The translations under genes were made by a program, and so were the position numbers. A stretch of DNA of 64,000 nt from Actinotalea caeni (GTDB lineage: Bacteria > Actinomycetota > Actinomycetes > Actinomycetales > Beutenbergiaceae), in the NCBI RefSeq assembly GCF_009733795.1, contig NZ_WNXX01000005.1:1-64000 (forward strand), read 5' to 3'. Under the pieces are notes generated by a model. It saw only the letters and a program-made list of their open reading frames with translations. It made no database searches and was not told the DNA's origin. Shown here piece after piece: positions 51,239 through 60,118 of the stretch. Each line of letters begins with the position of its first letter. Position 1 is the first letter of the stretch.

Positions 51239-52881
51239 CCGAGACCGACGTCACGCTGCGCGTGGCCGACCTCCGGGTCGACCTGGCCTCCGGTGCGCAG
51301 CCTGTCGAGGGCGTCTCCTTCGACGTCCGGCAGGGCGAGATGCTCGGCATCGTCGGCGAGTCCGGCTCGGGCAAGTCGATGACGCTGCGCGCGATGTCCG
51401 GGCTGCTGCCCCACGGGGTGCGGGCCACGGTCACCGGGTCGGTGACGGTCGCCGGCACCGAGCTCGCCACCGCGTCCGGGCGCCCGCCGCGCCATCCGCG
51501 CGTCGGCGACCGAGCGGCGTTCGGCTACGTGTTCCAGGAGCCGCTGGCGGCGCTCAACCCGGGTTTCACGATCCGGCGCCACCTGCTCGAGGCGCTGCGG
51601 GCCCACGGGCGGCTCGGCGACCGCTCCGACCGCCACGACCGGCTGGTGGCGGCGCTCGCCGACGTCCGCCTCCCCGAGCCCGAGCGGGTGCTGCGCAGCC
51701 ACCCGCACGAGCTCTCGGGCGGTATGCGCCAGCGGGTCGTCATCGCGCTCGCGCTCATCGGCCGGCCGCACGTGCTGCTCGCCGACGAGCCGACGACCGC
51801 GCTCGACGTGACGGTCGCCGCCGAGGTCCTCGACCTCGTCCAGACGCTGCAGCGCGAGCACTCGCTCACGTCGGTGCTCGTGTCGCACGACCTGAGCCTC
51901 GTCGCGCAGCGCTGCGACCGGGTGCTCGTCATGTACGGCGGCGAGATCGTCGAGTCGGGCGCCGCGGCCGACCTCATGACGTCACCGCAGCACCCCTACA
52001 CGCAGCGGCTGCTGGAGGCGACGGTCGACCCGTTCGACCCCGAGCTCCGGCGCACGCCCGACCCGGAGGTCGAGAGCCGCGCACCGCTCATGACGGCCGG
52101 CGGTGTGACGGTGACCTACCCGGCCCGGCGCCGCCGCCAGGACCCGGTGGTCGCGGTGGACGGCGTCGACGTCGCCGTGCGCGCGGGTGAGGTCGTCGCG
52201 GTCGTCGGCGAGTCCGGATCGGGCAAGTCGAGCATGGCGAAGGCCCTCGCGGGCATGCAGCCGGTCGACGACGGCGACGTGCGGCTGGGCGGGCGGACGG
52301 TGACGACGGACCGGCGGGACCGGACCTGGCTCACGGGCGAGGTCCAGATGGTGTTCCAGGACCCGTACTCGGCGCTCAACCCGCGGATGCCGGTCGGCAC
52401 CGCGATCCAGCGCTCGCTCGCGATCCACCAGCCGGCCCTCGACGCGGCCTCCCGGCGCGAGGAGGCGCGACGGCTGCTCGACGACGTCGGGCTCCCCCGG
52501 TCCTTCGAGGACCGGTACCCGGTCGAGCTGTCGGGCGGGCAGCGCCAGCGCGTCGTCGTCGCGCGCGCGCTCGCGGCGCAGCCACGCGTGCTGCTGGCCG
52601 ACGAGCCCACCTCCGCGCTCGACGTCTCGGTGCAGGCGCAGCTGCTCGCGCTGCTGCGCGACCTCGTGGACCGACGAGACCTCGGGATGCTCCTCATCAC
52701 GCACGACTTCGCCGCGGTGCGCGCGATCGCCGACCGCGTCGTCGTCATGAGCCGCGGCCGGATCGTCGAGGCCGCCCCGATCGACGACCTCATCACCACC
52801 CCGACGGACCCCTACACCCGCAGGCTCCTCGACGCCGTCCCGAGCGCGAGGCGCACCCACACCACCCAGGAGAGCACGTGA
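51235..52881 (+). CDS. Fused dual-ATPase of the dipeptide-type ABC importer (DppDF-like)
   Basis: A 548-residue protein with two complete ATP-binding cassettes in tandem. Cassette 1 (about 1-265): Walker A GESGSGKS, signature LSGGMRQRV, Walker B LLADEPTTALD, then the PYTQRLLEA oligopeptide-family tail. Cassette 2 (about 285-540): GESGSGKSS, LSGGQRQRV, LLADEPTSALD, PYTRRLLDA. DppD and DppF are separate genes in many bacteria; this fusion is common in actinobacteria and alphaproteobacteria. Coupled by ATGA to the permease and GTGA to the M81 gene. Confidence 0.94.
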   Translation: MTETDVTLRVADLRVDLASGAQPVEGVSFDVRQGEMLGIVGESGSGKSMTLRAMSGLLPHGVRATVTGSVTVAGTELATASGRPPRHPRVGDRAAFGYVFQEPLAALNPGFTIRRHLLEALRAHGRLGDRSDRHDRLVAALADVRLPEPERVLRSHPHELSGGMRQRVVIALALIGRPHVLLADEPTTALDVTVAAEVLDLVQTLQREHSLTSVLVSHDLSLVAQRCDRVLVMYGGEIVESGAAADLMTSPQHPYTQRLLEATVDPFDPELRRTPDPEVESRAPLMTAGGVTVTYPARRRRQDPVVAVDGVDVAVRAGEVVAVVGESGSGKSSMAKALAGMQPVDDGDVRLGGRTVTTDRRDRTWLTGEVQMVFQDPYSALNPRMPVGTAIQRSLAIHQPALDAASRREEARRLLDDVGLPRSFEDRYPVELSGGQRQRVVVARALAAQPRVLLADEPTSALDVSVQAQLLALLRDLVDRRDLGMLLITHDFAAVRAIADRVVVMSRGRIVEAAPIDDLITTPTDPYTRRLLDAVPSARRTHTTQEST

Positions 52882-54404
52882 CCAGCCCCCGGATCGCCGT
52901 CGGCGGCATCTACCACGAGACGAACACGTTCGCCGTCGGCACCACGGCGCTCGACGGCTTCGCGGCCTACCAGTACTTCGTCGGCGACGACCTCCGCCGA
53001 CTGGCGGCCACCCGGTCGGAGACCGGTGGCTTCCTCACGGCGCTCGAGCGCGCCGGCGCCACGTCGGTGCCGACGACCTACGCCGCCGCCGTCCCGAGCG
53101 CGACCGTGGCGCACGAGGTCTACGAACGGTTGCGCGACGGCATCCTCGCGGCGATCGCCGACCAGCCCGTCGACGGCGTGCTGCTCACCCTGCACGGTGC
53201 GATGGTCACCGACGGCAGCCCGGACCCCGACGGCGAGCTCGTCCGCGCGGTCCGCGACCTCATCGGCCCCGACGTCCCGCTCGCCGTGACGATCGACCTG
53301 CACGCGAACGTCAGCGCCGCGATGGTCGAGGGCACGCAGGCGGTCGTCGCCTACGACACCTACCCGCACGTCGACATGTTCGAGCGCGGGCAGGAGGCGG
53401 CGGACCTGCTGCTCGAGGTGCTGCGCACCGGCCGCGAGCGCCACGTGGTGCACCGCAAGCTGCCGTTCATGACGGCGCCCGGCATGCAGGCGACCGACGG
53501 CGACCCGATGCGCGACCTCGTGGCGCTCGCGCACCGTCTGGAGCGCGAGGCAGGCGTGCAGGTGTCGCTGGCGCCGGGGTTCTCCTACGCCGACGTCGAC
53601 TGCGTCGGATTCTCCGTCGTCGTCAGCGGCGACGACGCGCGCACCGCCACGCAGGCCGCCGACGAGATGGCGGCCGCGGTCGACGACGCCAAGGAGCGCT
53701 TCGTCTACGGGGCGCTGAGCGTCGCCGAGGCGTGCGCGGCCGCGCAGGTCGCACAGGACCGGCCCGTCATCCTGGTCGACGCCGCCGACAACATCGGCGG
53801 CGGCGCCCCCGGCGACGGCACCGCGATCCTCCAGGAGTGGCTGCGCACCGGCGGCCGCGGCCTGGTCACGACGATCGCCGATCCCGAGTCCGTCGCGGTC
53901 TGCGTCGAGGCCGGGGAGGGCGCGACCGTCCGGCTGCGGCTCGGGGCGAAGACCGACGACCAGCACGGCGAGCCCGTCGACGTCACCGCCACCGTGCAGC
54001 GGCTGACCGACGGCCGTTACCGGCACCTGGGCAGCTACAACCGCGGCTACGAGGTGTCGATGGGCCGCACCGCGGTGCTCGACGTCGCGGGCAACACCGT
54101 CGTCGTCAGCGAGCTGAAGGCGATGCCGTTCGATGCCCAGCAGCTGGTGTCCCAGGGCGTCGATCCGGCCGCCGCCGACGCGATCGTCGTCAAGTCCGCG
54201 ATCGCGTGGCGCGCCGCGTACGGCGACGTCGCCGGCGAGGTCATCGAGGTCGACACCCCCGGGATCTGCACCAGCTTCCCCGACCGTCTCCCCTGGTCCC
54301 CCGAGCGCGCAGCGATGCTGCCGCACTGGACCCTGCGGGCCCACCGCACCACCCAGCACCCCACCGACAGCACGACCGCGACCCAGCGAGCAGAGGAACG
54401 ATGA
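52878..54404 (+). CDS. M81 family metallopeptidase (MlrC-like)
   Basis: A 508-residue cytoplasmic protein of the MlrC (microcystin LR degradation) family. It opens with AVGGIYHETNTFAV and shows the zinc ligands Asp140 and His142 in VTIDLHANVS and His164 in YDTYPHVDMFERG, with the D-x-H and 22-residue spacing of MlrC. The C-terminal MlrC domain (about 295-480; ILVDAADNIGGGAPGDGT) is intact. MlrC cleaves a linear peptide; members in ABC transporter operons act on unknown substrates. GTG at 52878. Confidence 0.9.
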   Translation: MTSPRIAVGGIYHETNTFAVGTTALDGFAAYQYFVGDDLRRLAATRSETGGFLTALERAGATSVPTTYAAAVPSATVAHEVYERLRDGILAAIADQPVDGVLLTLHGAMVTDGSPDPDGELVRAVRDLIGPDVPLAVTIDLHANVSAAMVEGTQAVVAYDTYPHVDMFERGQEAADLLLEVLRTGRERHVVHRKLPFMTAPGMQATDGDPMRDLVALAHRLEREAGVQVSLAPGFSYADVDCVGFSVVVSGDDARTATQAADEMAAAVDDAKERFVYGALSVAEACAAAQVAQDRPVILVDAADNIGGGAPGDGTAILQEWLRTGGRGLVTTIADPESVAVCVEAGEGATVRLRLGAKTDDQHGEPVDVTATVQRLTDGRYRHLGSYNRGYEVSMGRTAVLDVAGNTVVVSELKAMPFDAQQLVSQGVDPAAADAIVVKSAIAWRAAYGDVAGEVIEVDTPGICTSFPDRLPWSPERAAMLPHWTLRAHRTTQHPTDSTTATQRAEER

Positions 54405-55717
54405 GCACCAACCTGCAGACCCCGCCGACCGACGTCCGGAGCCAGCGCTACGCGCGCTCTCAGGAGTTGATCGAGCGAGCCTCCCGGACGGCGCCCGCGG
54501 GCGTCCACAGCAGCTTCCGGCTGAAGGGCTCCCCCACGCCGCTGGTGTACGAGCGCGCGGAGGGCTCCCGGCTCTGGGACGTCGACGGCAACTGCTACGT
54601 CGACTACGCGATGGCGTTCGGCCCGCACGTGCTGGGCCACGGGCACCCGGCGGTCACCGAGGCGGTCGCCTCCGTGCTGGGCACCGGCCAGCTCTGGGCC
54701 GGCCAGCACCTGCGCGAGATCGAGCTCGTCGAGGAGATGGTCGAGATCCTCCCGAACGCCGAGCGGATCCGGCTGGGTCAGTCCGGCACCGAGATGGACC
54801 AGCTCGCGCTGCGACTGGCGCGCGCCGCGACCGGGAGGCGCCGCGTGATCCGGTTCGCCGGCCACTACCACGGCTGGCTCGATCCGCTCTTCGTCGACCC
54901 GGCGACCGACCCGTACCCGGCCCAGGGCGCCCCGCTGACGCCGGGCCAGTCGGCGGCGGCGGCCGCCGACGTCGTCGTCATCCCGTGGAACGACGTCGAC
55001 GCGGTCGCGGCCGTCTTCGACGCCCACGACGACGTCGCCGCCGTCTTCATGGAGCCGATCCTGTCCAACGTCGGCATGATCATGCCGCGGCCGGGCTACA
55101 TCGAGGCGGTCCGCGAGCTCTGCGAGAAGAACGGCGCGCTGCTCGTGCTCGACGAGGTCATCACCGGCTTCCGGGTGCGGCTCGGCGGTGCTCAGGAGCT
55201 GCTCGACGTGCGCGGCCACCTCACGGTGTACGCCAAGGCGATGGCGTCCGGCTTCCCGGTCGCCGCCCTCGCCGGGCCGGCCGACGTCATGGACCTGCTC
55301 GCGACGCCCGCCGTCATGCACGGCGGCACCTACAACACCGGGATCAGCGCCGTGGCCGCCGCGCTCGCGACCGTCCGGGTGCTCCGGGACACCAACCCCT
55401 ACCCGCAGATGATGGAGGTCGGCGGGGCGCTGATCGACGGCATCCGGGCACTCGCGCAGCGGCACGGCGTCGAGCTGTCGGTCGACGGCATCGGGCCGGT
55501 GTTCCAGACGCGCTTCGGCCCGGCGGGCGGGGTGCACGACCGGCAGACCTACATGGAGCGCTCCGACCCCGCGCTGGCCGACCGGTTCCTGTGGGCCCTG
55601 CAGGACCGAGGCGTGCGGATCACCCACCGCGGCACCTGGTTCCTGTCGGCGTCGCACACCCACGCCGACGTCGAGGAGACGCTCGAGGCGGTCGACGGTG
55701 CGCTCGGCGCTCTCTGA
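54401..55717 (+). CDS. Class-III PLP aminotransferase (glutamate-1-semialdehyde aminomutase-like)
   Basis: A 438-residue PLP enzyme of the GSAM/beta-amino-acid transaminase group: the PAGVHSSFRLKGSPTPLVYER opening, GQSGTEMDQLALRLARAATG, GHYHGWLDP, PLP-pairing Asp251 in LVLDEVITGFR and Schiff-base Lys279 in VYAKAMASGFPVAAL. It is unlikely to be HemL, since it sits in a catabolic operon. It may transaminate a beta- or omega-amino acid released by the locus. Overlaps the next gene by 20 bp. Confidence 0.88.
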   Translation: MSTNLQTPPTDVRSQRYARSQELIERASRTAPAGVHSSFRLKGSPTPLVYERAEGSRLWDVDGNCYVDYAMAFGPHVLGHGHPAVTEAVASVLGTGQLWAGQHLREIELVEEMVEILPNAERIRLGQSGTEMDQLALRLARAATGRRRVIRFAGHYHGWLDPLFVDPATDPYPAQGAPLTPGQSAAAAADVVVIPWNDVDAVAAVFDAHDDVAAVFMEPILSNVGMIMPRPGYIEAVRELCEKNGALLVLDEVITGFRVRLGGAQELLDVRGHLTVYAKAMASGFPVAALAGPADVMDLLATPAVMHGGTYNTGISAVAAALATVRVLRDTNPYPQMMEVGGALIDGIRALAQRHGVELSVDGIGPVFQTRFGPAGGVHDRQTYMERSDPALADRFLWALQDRGVRITHRGTWFLSASHTHADVEETLEAVDGALGAL

Positions 55718-56765
55718 GCACCCCGCCGGCGGGGTCGACCCTGCGCTCTCGCTGGGCGAGGGGTCGACCCCGGTCGTGCGACTGCCCGCGCTCGAGGAGC
55801 ACGTCGGCGGCGCGCGGCTGTGGTGCAAGGCCGAGCACCTCAACCCGACCGGGTCGTACAAGGACCGGCTCGCAGTCCGCGCGGTCACCGTCGCCCGCCG
55901 GCACGGACTCAGCGGGATCCTCGGGACGTCGTCCGGCAACGGCGCCGCGGCGATCGCGGCGTACGGGGCGCGGGCGGGCCTGCCTGTGCGCATCCTCACC
56001 GTGCCGGGTGCGCCTGCGGCCAAGCTCCTGGGTGCGAGCGCCGCGGGCGCGCGCACCCTCCCGGTCGAGGGGCTCGGCATCACGCCGGCCGAGACCGACC
56101 GGGTGTTCGCGAAGGTTCTCGAGGTGGCCGACGAGCTTGGGCTGTACCCGTTCATCACCGCCTGGTCGTTCGCGCCGGACATGATGACGGGCGCCTGCGG
56201 CATCTCGACGGAGCTGGCGCACCAGCGCCCGGACGCCTCCGTCGTCTACGTCCCGGTGGGCGGTGGCGGGCTGCTCACGTCGGTGTGGCGCGGCTTCCGC
56301 GACGCCGCCGGCCCTCGGCCCCGCGTCGTCGGCGTGCAGCCGGTCGGCAGTGCCACCCTGCGGCGGGCGTGCGACGGCGACCTCAGCCCGCTGCCGCGCG
56401 TCACCACCACGGTCTCGGGTCTGCAGGTGGCCCGGCTGCTCGACGTCGAGGGCGCGACCGAGGCGGTCACGGCCTCGGGCGGTCACGTCGTCGAGATCAC
56501 CGACGAGCAGGCGTTCGAGGCGCAGGCGATGCTGGCGCGCGACGGCCTCCTCGTGGAGCCGGCGGGTGCGGTGGCGCTCGCCGGTGCGCTGGCCGACGCC
56601 AGGGCCGGCCGGCTCGGGCCGGACGACGAGGCGGTCGTGATCGCCTCCGGCGCCGGCTGGAAGGACAGCACCTCCCTGCAGCGTGTCGCGGGCGAGCCGC
56701 CTCCCACAGAACCGGTCGCGGTGGCCGACCTGCCCGCAGCCCTCGCCCGTGAGCTGTCCGCATGA
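55698..56765 (+). CDS. Threonine-synthase-like PLP-dependent enzyme (fold type II)
   Basis: A 355-residue PLP lyase/synthase: Schiff-base Lys55 in LNPTGSYKDRLAV, Asn in GTSSGNGAAAIAAYG, the phosphate-binding VPVGGGGLLTS loop and late Ser in VIASGAGWKDS. The family includes threonine synthase, threonine/serine dehydratase and diaminopropionate ammonia-lyase. In this operon a catabolic beta-elimination producing an enamine is plausible, which would explain a RidA gene at the operon end. The GTG at 55698 lies inside the aminotransferase gene. Confidence 0.87.
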   Translation: MRSALSEHPAGGVDPALSLGEGSTPVVRLPALEEHVGGARLWCKAEHLNPTGSYKDRLAVRAVTVARRHGLSGILGTSSGNGAAAIAAYGARAGLPVRILTVPGAPAAKLLGASAAGARTLPVEGLGITPAETDRVFAKVLEVADELGLYPFITAWSFAPDMMTGACGISTELAHQRPDASVVYVPVGGGGLLTSVWRGFRDAAGPRPRVVGVQPVGSATLRRACDGDLSPLPRVTTTVSGLQVARLLDVEGATEAVTASGGHVVEITDEQAFEAQAMLARDGLLVEPAGAVALAGALADARAGRLGPDDEAVVIASGAGWKDSTSLQRVAGEPPPTEPVAVADLPAALARELSA

Positions 56766-57676
56766 CCGGGGCGCGCACCGTCACGATCGGCGACGAGCGC
56801 GTGGTCGAGCTGGTCGTCCACGAGCTCGGCGACGGTGACGGCCCGCTGGTCGTCGTGCTCGGCGGGGTGCACGGGGACGAGCCCGAGGGCATGCTGGTCG
56901 CGCGCTCGCTGGTGGCCGACCCGCCGCAGCTGCGCGCCACCCGGCTGCGCGTGGTCACGGTGGCGAACCCGTCGGCGTACCGTGCGGGCACGCGCACCAG
57001 CGCCGCCGACGGCGCCAACCTGGCGCGCTGCTTCCCGGGTGCGCGTGACGGCGGCTGGACCGAACGGCTGGCCGACCTGCTCACCCGCGAGGTGCTCACG
57101 GGCGCCGACACCCTGATCGACCTCCACAGCGCCGGGCTGCACCTCGCGATGCCGCTGCTCGCGGGCGTCCTCAGCGAGGGTGCGCTGGCGGAGCGGTCCA
57201 CGCACGTCGGGCGCACGCTCGGGCTGCCGTACCTGTGGTTGCACCCCGAGCTTGCGCCCGGACGCACGCTGAGCGCTGCGGCCGACCTCGGGGTCGCGCC
57301 GGTGTACGTCGAGATGCCGGGCGGGCCGTCGCCCGACCGGGCGGCGATGCGCGCGGTCCGCGCGGGGCTGCTGCGGGCGCTCGGCGCGACGTCCGGCGAG
57401 CCGGTGGCCGCACCGGTCGAGGTCGTGAGCAGCGGCAACCTCGACGACGCCGAGGTGCGGGCACCCGTCGACGGGCTGTTCCTCGCGTCCGTCGCGCACG
57501 GCGACGCCGTGGGTGTCGACGACGTCCTGGGCGAGGTGCTCGACCCGCTCCGACCCGAGCTGCCGGCGGTGCCCGTCCGGACGCCCGGCGCCGGGCACGT
57601 CATGATGCTGCGGCGGACGGCACACGTCGCTGCGGGCACTCCGCTCGCGACGGTCGCGCCGGTGGTGGCCCGGTGA
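56762..57676 (+). CDS. Succinylglutamate desuccinylase/aspartoacylase-family hydrolase
   Basis: A 304-residue M14-like zinc hydrolase: His37 and Glu40 in GGVHGDEPEG, His122 in IDLHSAGLHLAMP, and VANPSAYRAGTRTS for substrate binding. AstE and aspartoacylase remove acyl groups from amino acids, so this member probably deacylates an N-acyl amino acid made from or imported by the operon. The C-terminal beta domain (VRAPVDGLFLASVAHGD) is typical. Coupled to both neighbours by 4-nt overlaps. Confidence 0.9.
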   Translation: MTGARTVTIGDERVVELVVHELGDGDGPLVVVLGGVHGDEPEGMLVARSLVADPPQLRATRLRVVTVANPSAYRAGTRTSAADGANLARCFPGARDGGWTERLADLLTREVLTGADTLIDLHSAGLHLAMPLLAGVLSEGALAERSTHVGRTLGLPYLWLHPELAPGRTLSAAADLGVAPVYVEMPGGPSPDRAAMRAVRAGLLRALGATSGEPVAAPVEVVSSGNLDDAEVRAPVDGLFLASVAHGDAVGVDDVLGEVLDPLRPELPAVPVRTPGAGHVMMLRRTAHVAAGTPLATVAPVVAR

Positions 57677-58683
57677 CCGCGTCGCACCAGCCGGTCCGGG
57701 TGGTCGTCGTCGGGTACGGCGGCTACGGGCAGCTGCACGCCGACGCGGTGCGGGCCGAGCCGGGCGCGCAGCTCGTGGCCGTGGTCGACAGCGATCGCAC
57801 GGCGCGCGAGCGGGCGCGCGAGAGGTTGGGCGCGACGGTACCGGTGGTCGCCTCTCTCGACGAGGTGGCGGATGCCGACGCCGTCGTCGTCGCCACGCCC
57901 GACCGGCACCACCTCGCACCCGCGACCGCCGCGGTCGCGCGCGGCTGCCACGTGCTCGTCGAGAAACCCGTGACGACCGACGTGCCCGCCGCGGCGGAGC
58001 TGGGCCGGCGCGCCGCCGCGCACGGGGTGCACGTCGCGGTCGGTCACCTGCTCCGGTTCGACCCCCGGTTGCGCTGGTTGCGCGAGCAGGTCGCCTCGGG
58101 CGCGTGGGGCCCGGTGGTCCACATGGCGCTGCTGCGCAACGGTGCCGTCGAGCTGCGTGAGACCTACCGGGACGTCAGCCCGGTGCTGCAGGGCGGCGTC
58201 CACGACATCGACGTCGCCCAGTGGCTCGCGGGCAGCCCGATCGGCACGGTCACGTGCGAGGTCGCTCGGGCGCCCGACGGCGCCGCTGCCTTCATGACGA
58301 TGACCGGAAGGACCGCCCTCGGCTGCGTCGTCACCGTGCACGCCGGTCGCACGCTCGACCTGCCGATGCCCCTCGACCCGCAGACCTGGATGTCGCTCGC
58401 GACGCCGAGCGTCACGGTGACGATCGACGGCGACCACCCGGTGCGGGTCGTGGGTGCACCGGCGCCGCCCACCCCGCTGCGCGCTGCGACGCCGGTCGAG
58501 ATGCTCGCACGCCAGCTCGAGGCGTTCGTGGACCTCGTGCGAGGGGGTCCCGGCGGCGTGCTCGCCGACCTCGGCGACGGCGCCCGCGCGGTCGCGGTCG
58601 CGCTGGCGGCCGAACGGTCGGCGGCGCGAGGCGGCGTGCCGATCGCGGCGGACCGACCCGACGAGCACCCACCGGACCCATGA
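57673..58683 (+). CDS. Gfo/Idh/MocA-family oxidoreductase
   Basis: A 336-residue NAD(P)-dependent sugar dehydrogenase-like protein. The N-terminal Rossmann fold has VVVVGYGGYGQLHADAV (glycine motif G-x-G-x2-G), the dinucleotide/substrate region EKPVTTDVPAA with the conserved Lys, and GGVHDIDVAQWLAGSP with the catalytic His-Asp. The substrate is usually a sugar, inositol or amino sugar. It is the last intact gene of the operon and is followed 9 bp later by a broken RidA gene. Confidence 0.9.
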   Translation: MTASHQPVRVVVVGYGGYGQLHADAVRAEPGAQLVAVVDSDRTARERARERLGATVPVVASLDEVADADAVVVATPDRHHLAPATAAVARGCHVLVEKPVTTDVPAAAELGRRAAAHGVHVAVGHLLRFDPRLRWLREQVASGAWGPVVHMALLRNGAVELRETYRDVSPVLQGGVHDIDVAQWLAGSPIGTVTCEVARAPDGAAAFMTMTGRTALGCVVTVHAGRTLDLPMPLDPQTWMSLATPSVTVTIDGDHPVRVVGAPAPPTPLRAATPVEMLARQLEAFVDLVRGGPGGVLADLGDGARAVAVALAAERSAARGGVPIAADRPDEHPPDP

Positions 58684-58692
58684 GGAGCACCC

Positions 58693-58857
58693 GTGCGTGA
58701 CGCCATCCGGTCCCCCGACGCCTCGCTGCCCACCGGCCCGTGGCCGCAGGCCGTCCGTGCCGGCGAGCGGCTGCTCGTCCCCGGCCAGGGCCCCGTCGAC
58801 CCTCAGGGCCGCTAGATCGGCGAGACGTCCGCGGAGCGTCTGCGTCGGGCCCGACCG
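58693..58857 (+). pseudogene. RidA (YjgF/UK114)-family remnant, N-terminal part with in-frame TAG
   Basis: A GTG (58693) with GAGGAG ribosome-binding site opens 40 codons that match a RidA N-terminus: IRSPDASLPTGPWPQAVRAG and ERLLVPGQGPVDPQGR. A TAG follows at 58813-58815, the frame then continues in RidA style as IGETSAERLRRAR, and the homology stops where the YibE/F gene ends. RidA removes reactive enamine intermediates made by PLP enzymes. A complete RidA is about 125 residues, so the protein is lost or a 40-residue stub is made. Confidence 0.7.
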
Positions 58858-58867
58858 CGCGGACCGG

Positions 58868-60118
58868 TCACGCCCTGCTCGTGCTGCTGCGGCCCACGAG
58901 CAGGGCGGAGATCGCCGTCGTGGCCGGGATCGCGAGCACCAGCCCGATCGAGGAGACCAGCGTCCGCGCCACCTCCTCGACGATCTCGCCCGCCATGAGG
59001 AACTCGAGCAGGGTGCGGTCGTAGATCGCGCCGATCATCAGCAGCGGCAGCGAGGTGCCGACGTAGGCGAACGCCAGCGTGTAGACGGTCGAGGCGATGT
59101 GGTCGCGGCCGATGCGCATCGCCCGGGCGAACACCCGCGCGCGCCCGGCGCCGGGGTCGCTCGCGTGCAGCTCCCAGACGGCCGAGGCCTGCGTGATCGT
59201 CACGTCGTTGAGCGCACCGAGGCCCGCGATGACGATGCCGCACAGCAGCAGCGCGCTCAGGCTCACGCCCGGGAAGGTCGAGAAGACCATGTAGGCCTCC
59301 TCGGAGCCGTTGCCCACGAGGTTGCCGCCGCCGATCACCCACCAGCCGAGCAGCGTCGTGATCGCGAGCCCGGCGAACGTGCCGAGCAGCGCCGTCGTCG
59401 TGCGGATCGAGACGCCGTGCGCGAGGTAGACCGCCAGGAACATCATCGCGCTGGAGCCGACGAGCGCGACCAGCAGCGGCGAGGTCCCCAGCGTGAGCGC
59501 CGGGATGACGAACAGCCCGACGACGACGAGCGAGGCCCCCAGGCCGACCACCGCGGCGACGCCCCGCCACCGGGCGACCAGCGCCACCACGAGCAGGTAC
59601 GCCGCCGCCAGCAGGGCGATCGGCACGTCGCGGACGAAGTCGATGTAGACGAACGGGGACCCGGTGGCCGCCGCGCCCGGCAGGTACAGCATCCGGATCT
59701 CGTCGCCCCGCTCGACGCCGGCCTCCATCACCTCGGGCGGCACCTGCACGCTGACCTCGCGGCCGGCGTGCTCGCCGGTGCGCACCGCGACGACGACCTC
59801 CTCGCCGGCGGTGCCGGGCACGTCGACGACGACGCCGCGCTCGAAGGTCGCGCCCTCGGCGGTGAGCGGCACCGACCCGATCTGGGTCTCGCCGCGTGGC
59901 CACAGCGCCACCAGCCCGACGACGGTGGCCAGCAGCAGCGGCACCACGAGCGCGGCGAGCACGAGCCGGACCCGACGCGCCTCGGCGGCCGGGATCGTCA
60001 CCGGCCCGTGCCCGTGCGCGTGCCCGGACCCGACCTCACGAGACCGGCGCCGTCGGCGCGCCGCAGGAGGGTCGGGGTGCTCCCCCGCCCCCTCCTGCTC
60101 CGGCGACGGCGCGGTCAC
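58868..60118 (-). CDS. YibE/F-family multipass membrane protein
   Basis: A 416-residue membrane protein. After a cytoplasmic tail with His-rich HAHGHGH, a first segment (about 62-82) is followed by an extracytoplasmic domain (about 90-165; [20 protein letters not shown]), then seven or so further segments. YibE/F signatures include [35 protein letters not shown] and [19 protein letters not shown]. Function is unknown; family members are multi-pass transporter-like proteins. GTG at 60118 overlaps the glyS stop (GTGA), so it is expressed with glyS. Confidence 0.9.
   Translation of the reverse strand: MTAPSPEQEGAGEHPDPPAARRRRRSREVGSGHAHGHGPVTIPAAEARRVRLVLAALVVPLLLATVVGLVALWPRGETQIGSVPLTAEGATFERGVVVDVPGTAGEEVVVAVRTGEHAGREVSVQVPPEVMEAGVERGDEIRMLYLPGAAATGSPFVYIDFVRDVPIALLAAAYLLVVALVARWRGVAAVVGLGASLVVVGLFVIPALTLGTSPLLVALVGSSAMMFLAVYLAHGVSIRTTTALLGTFAGLAITTLLGWWVIGGGNLVGNGSEEAYMVFSTFPGVSLSALLLCGIVIAGLGALNDVTITQASAVWELHASDPGAGRARVFARAMRIGRDHIASTVYTLAFAYVGTSLPLLMIGAIYDRTLLEFLMAGEIVEEVARTLVSSIGLVLAIPATTAISALLVGRSSTSRA

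Noticed and set aside
54401-55717. HemL (glutamate-1-semialdehyde aminomutase) for heme synthesis
   Set aside because: It is embedded in a catabolic operon without hem genes, and the GQSGTEMD stretch differs from the usual NSGTEA of GSAM.
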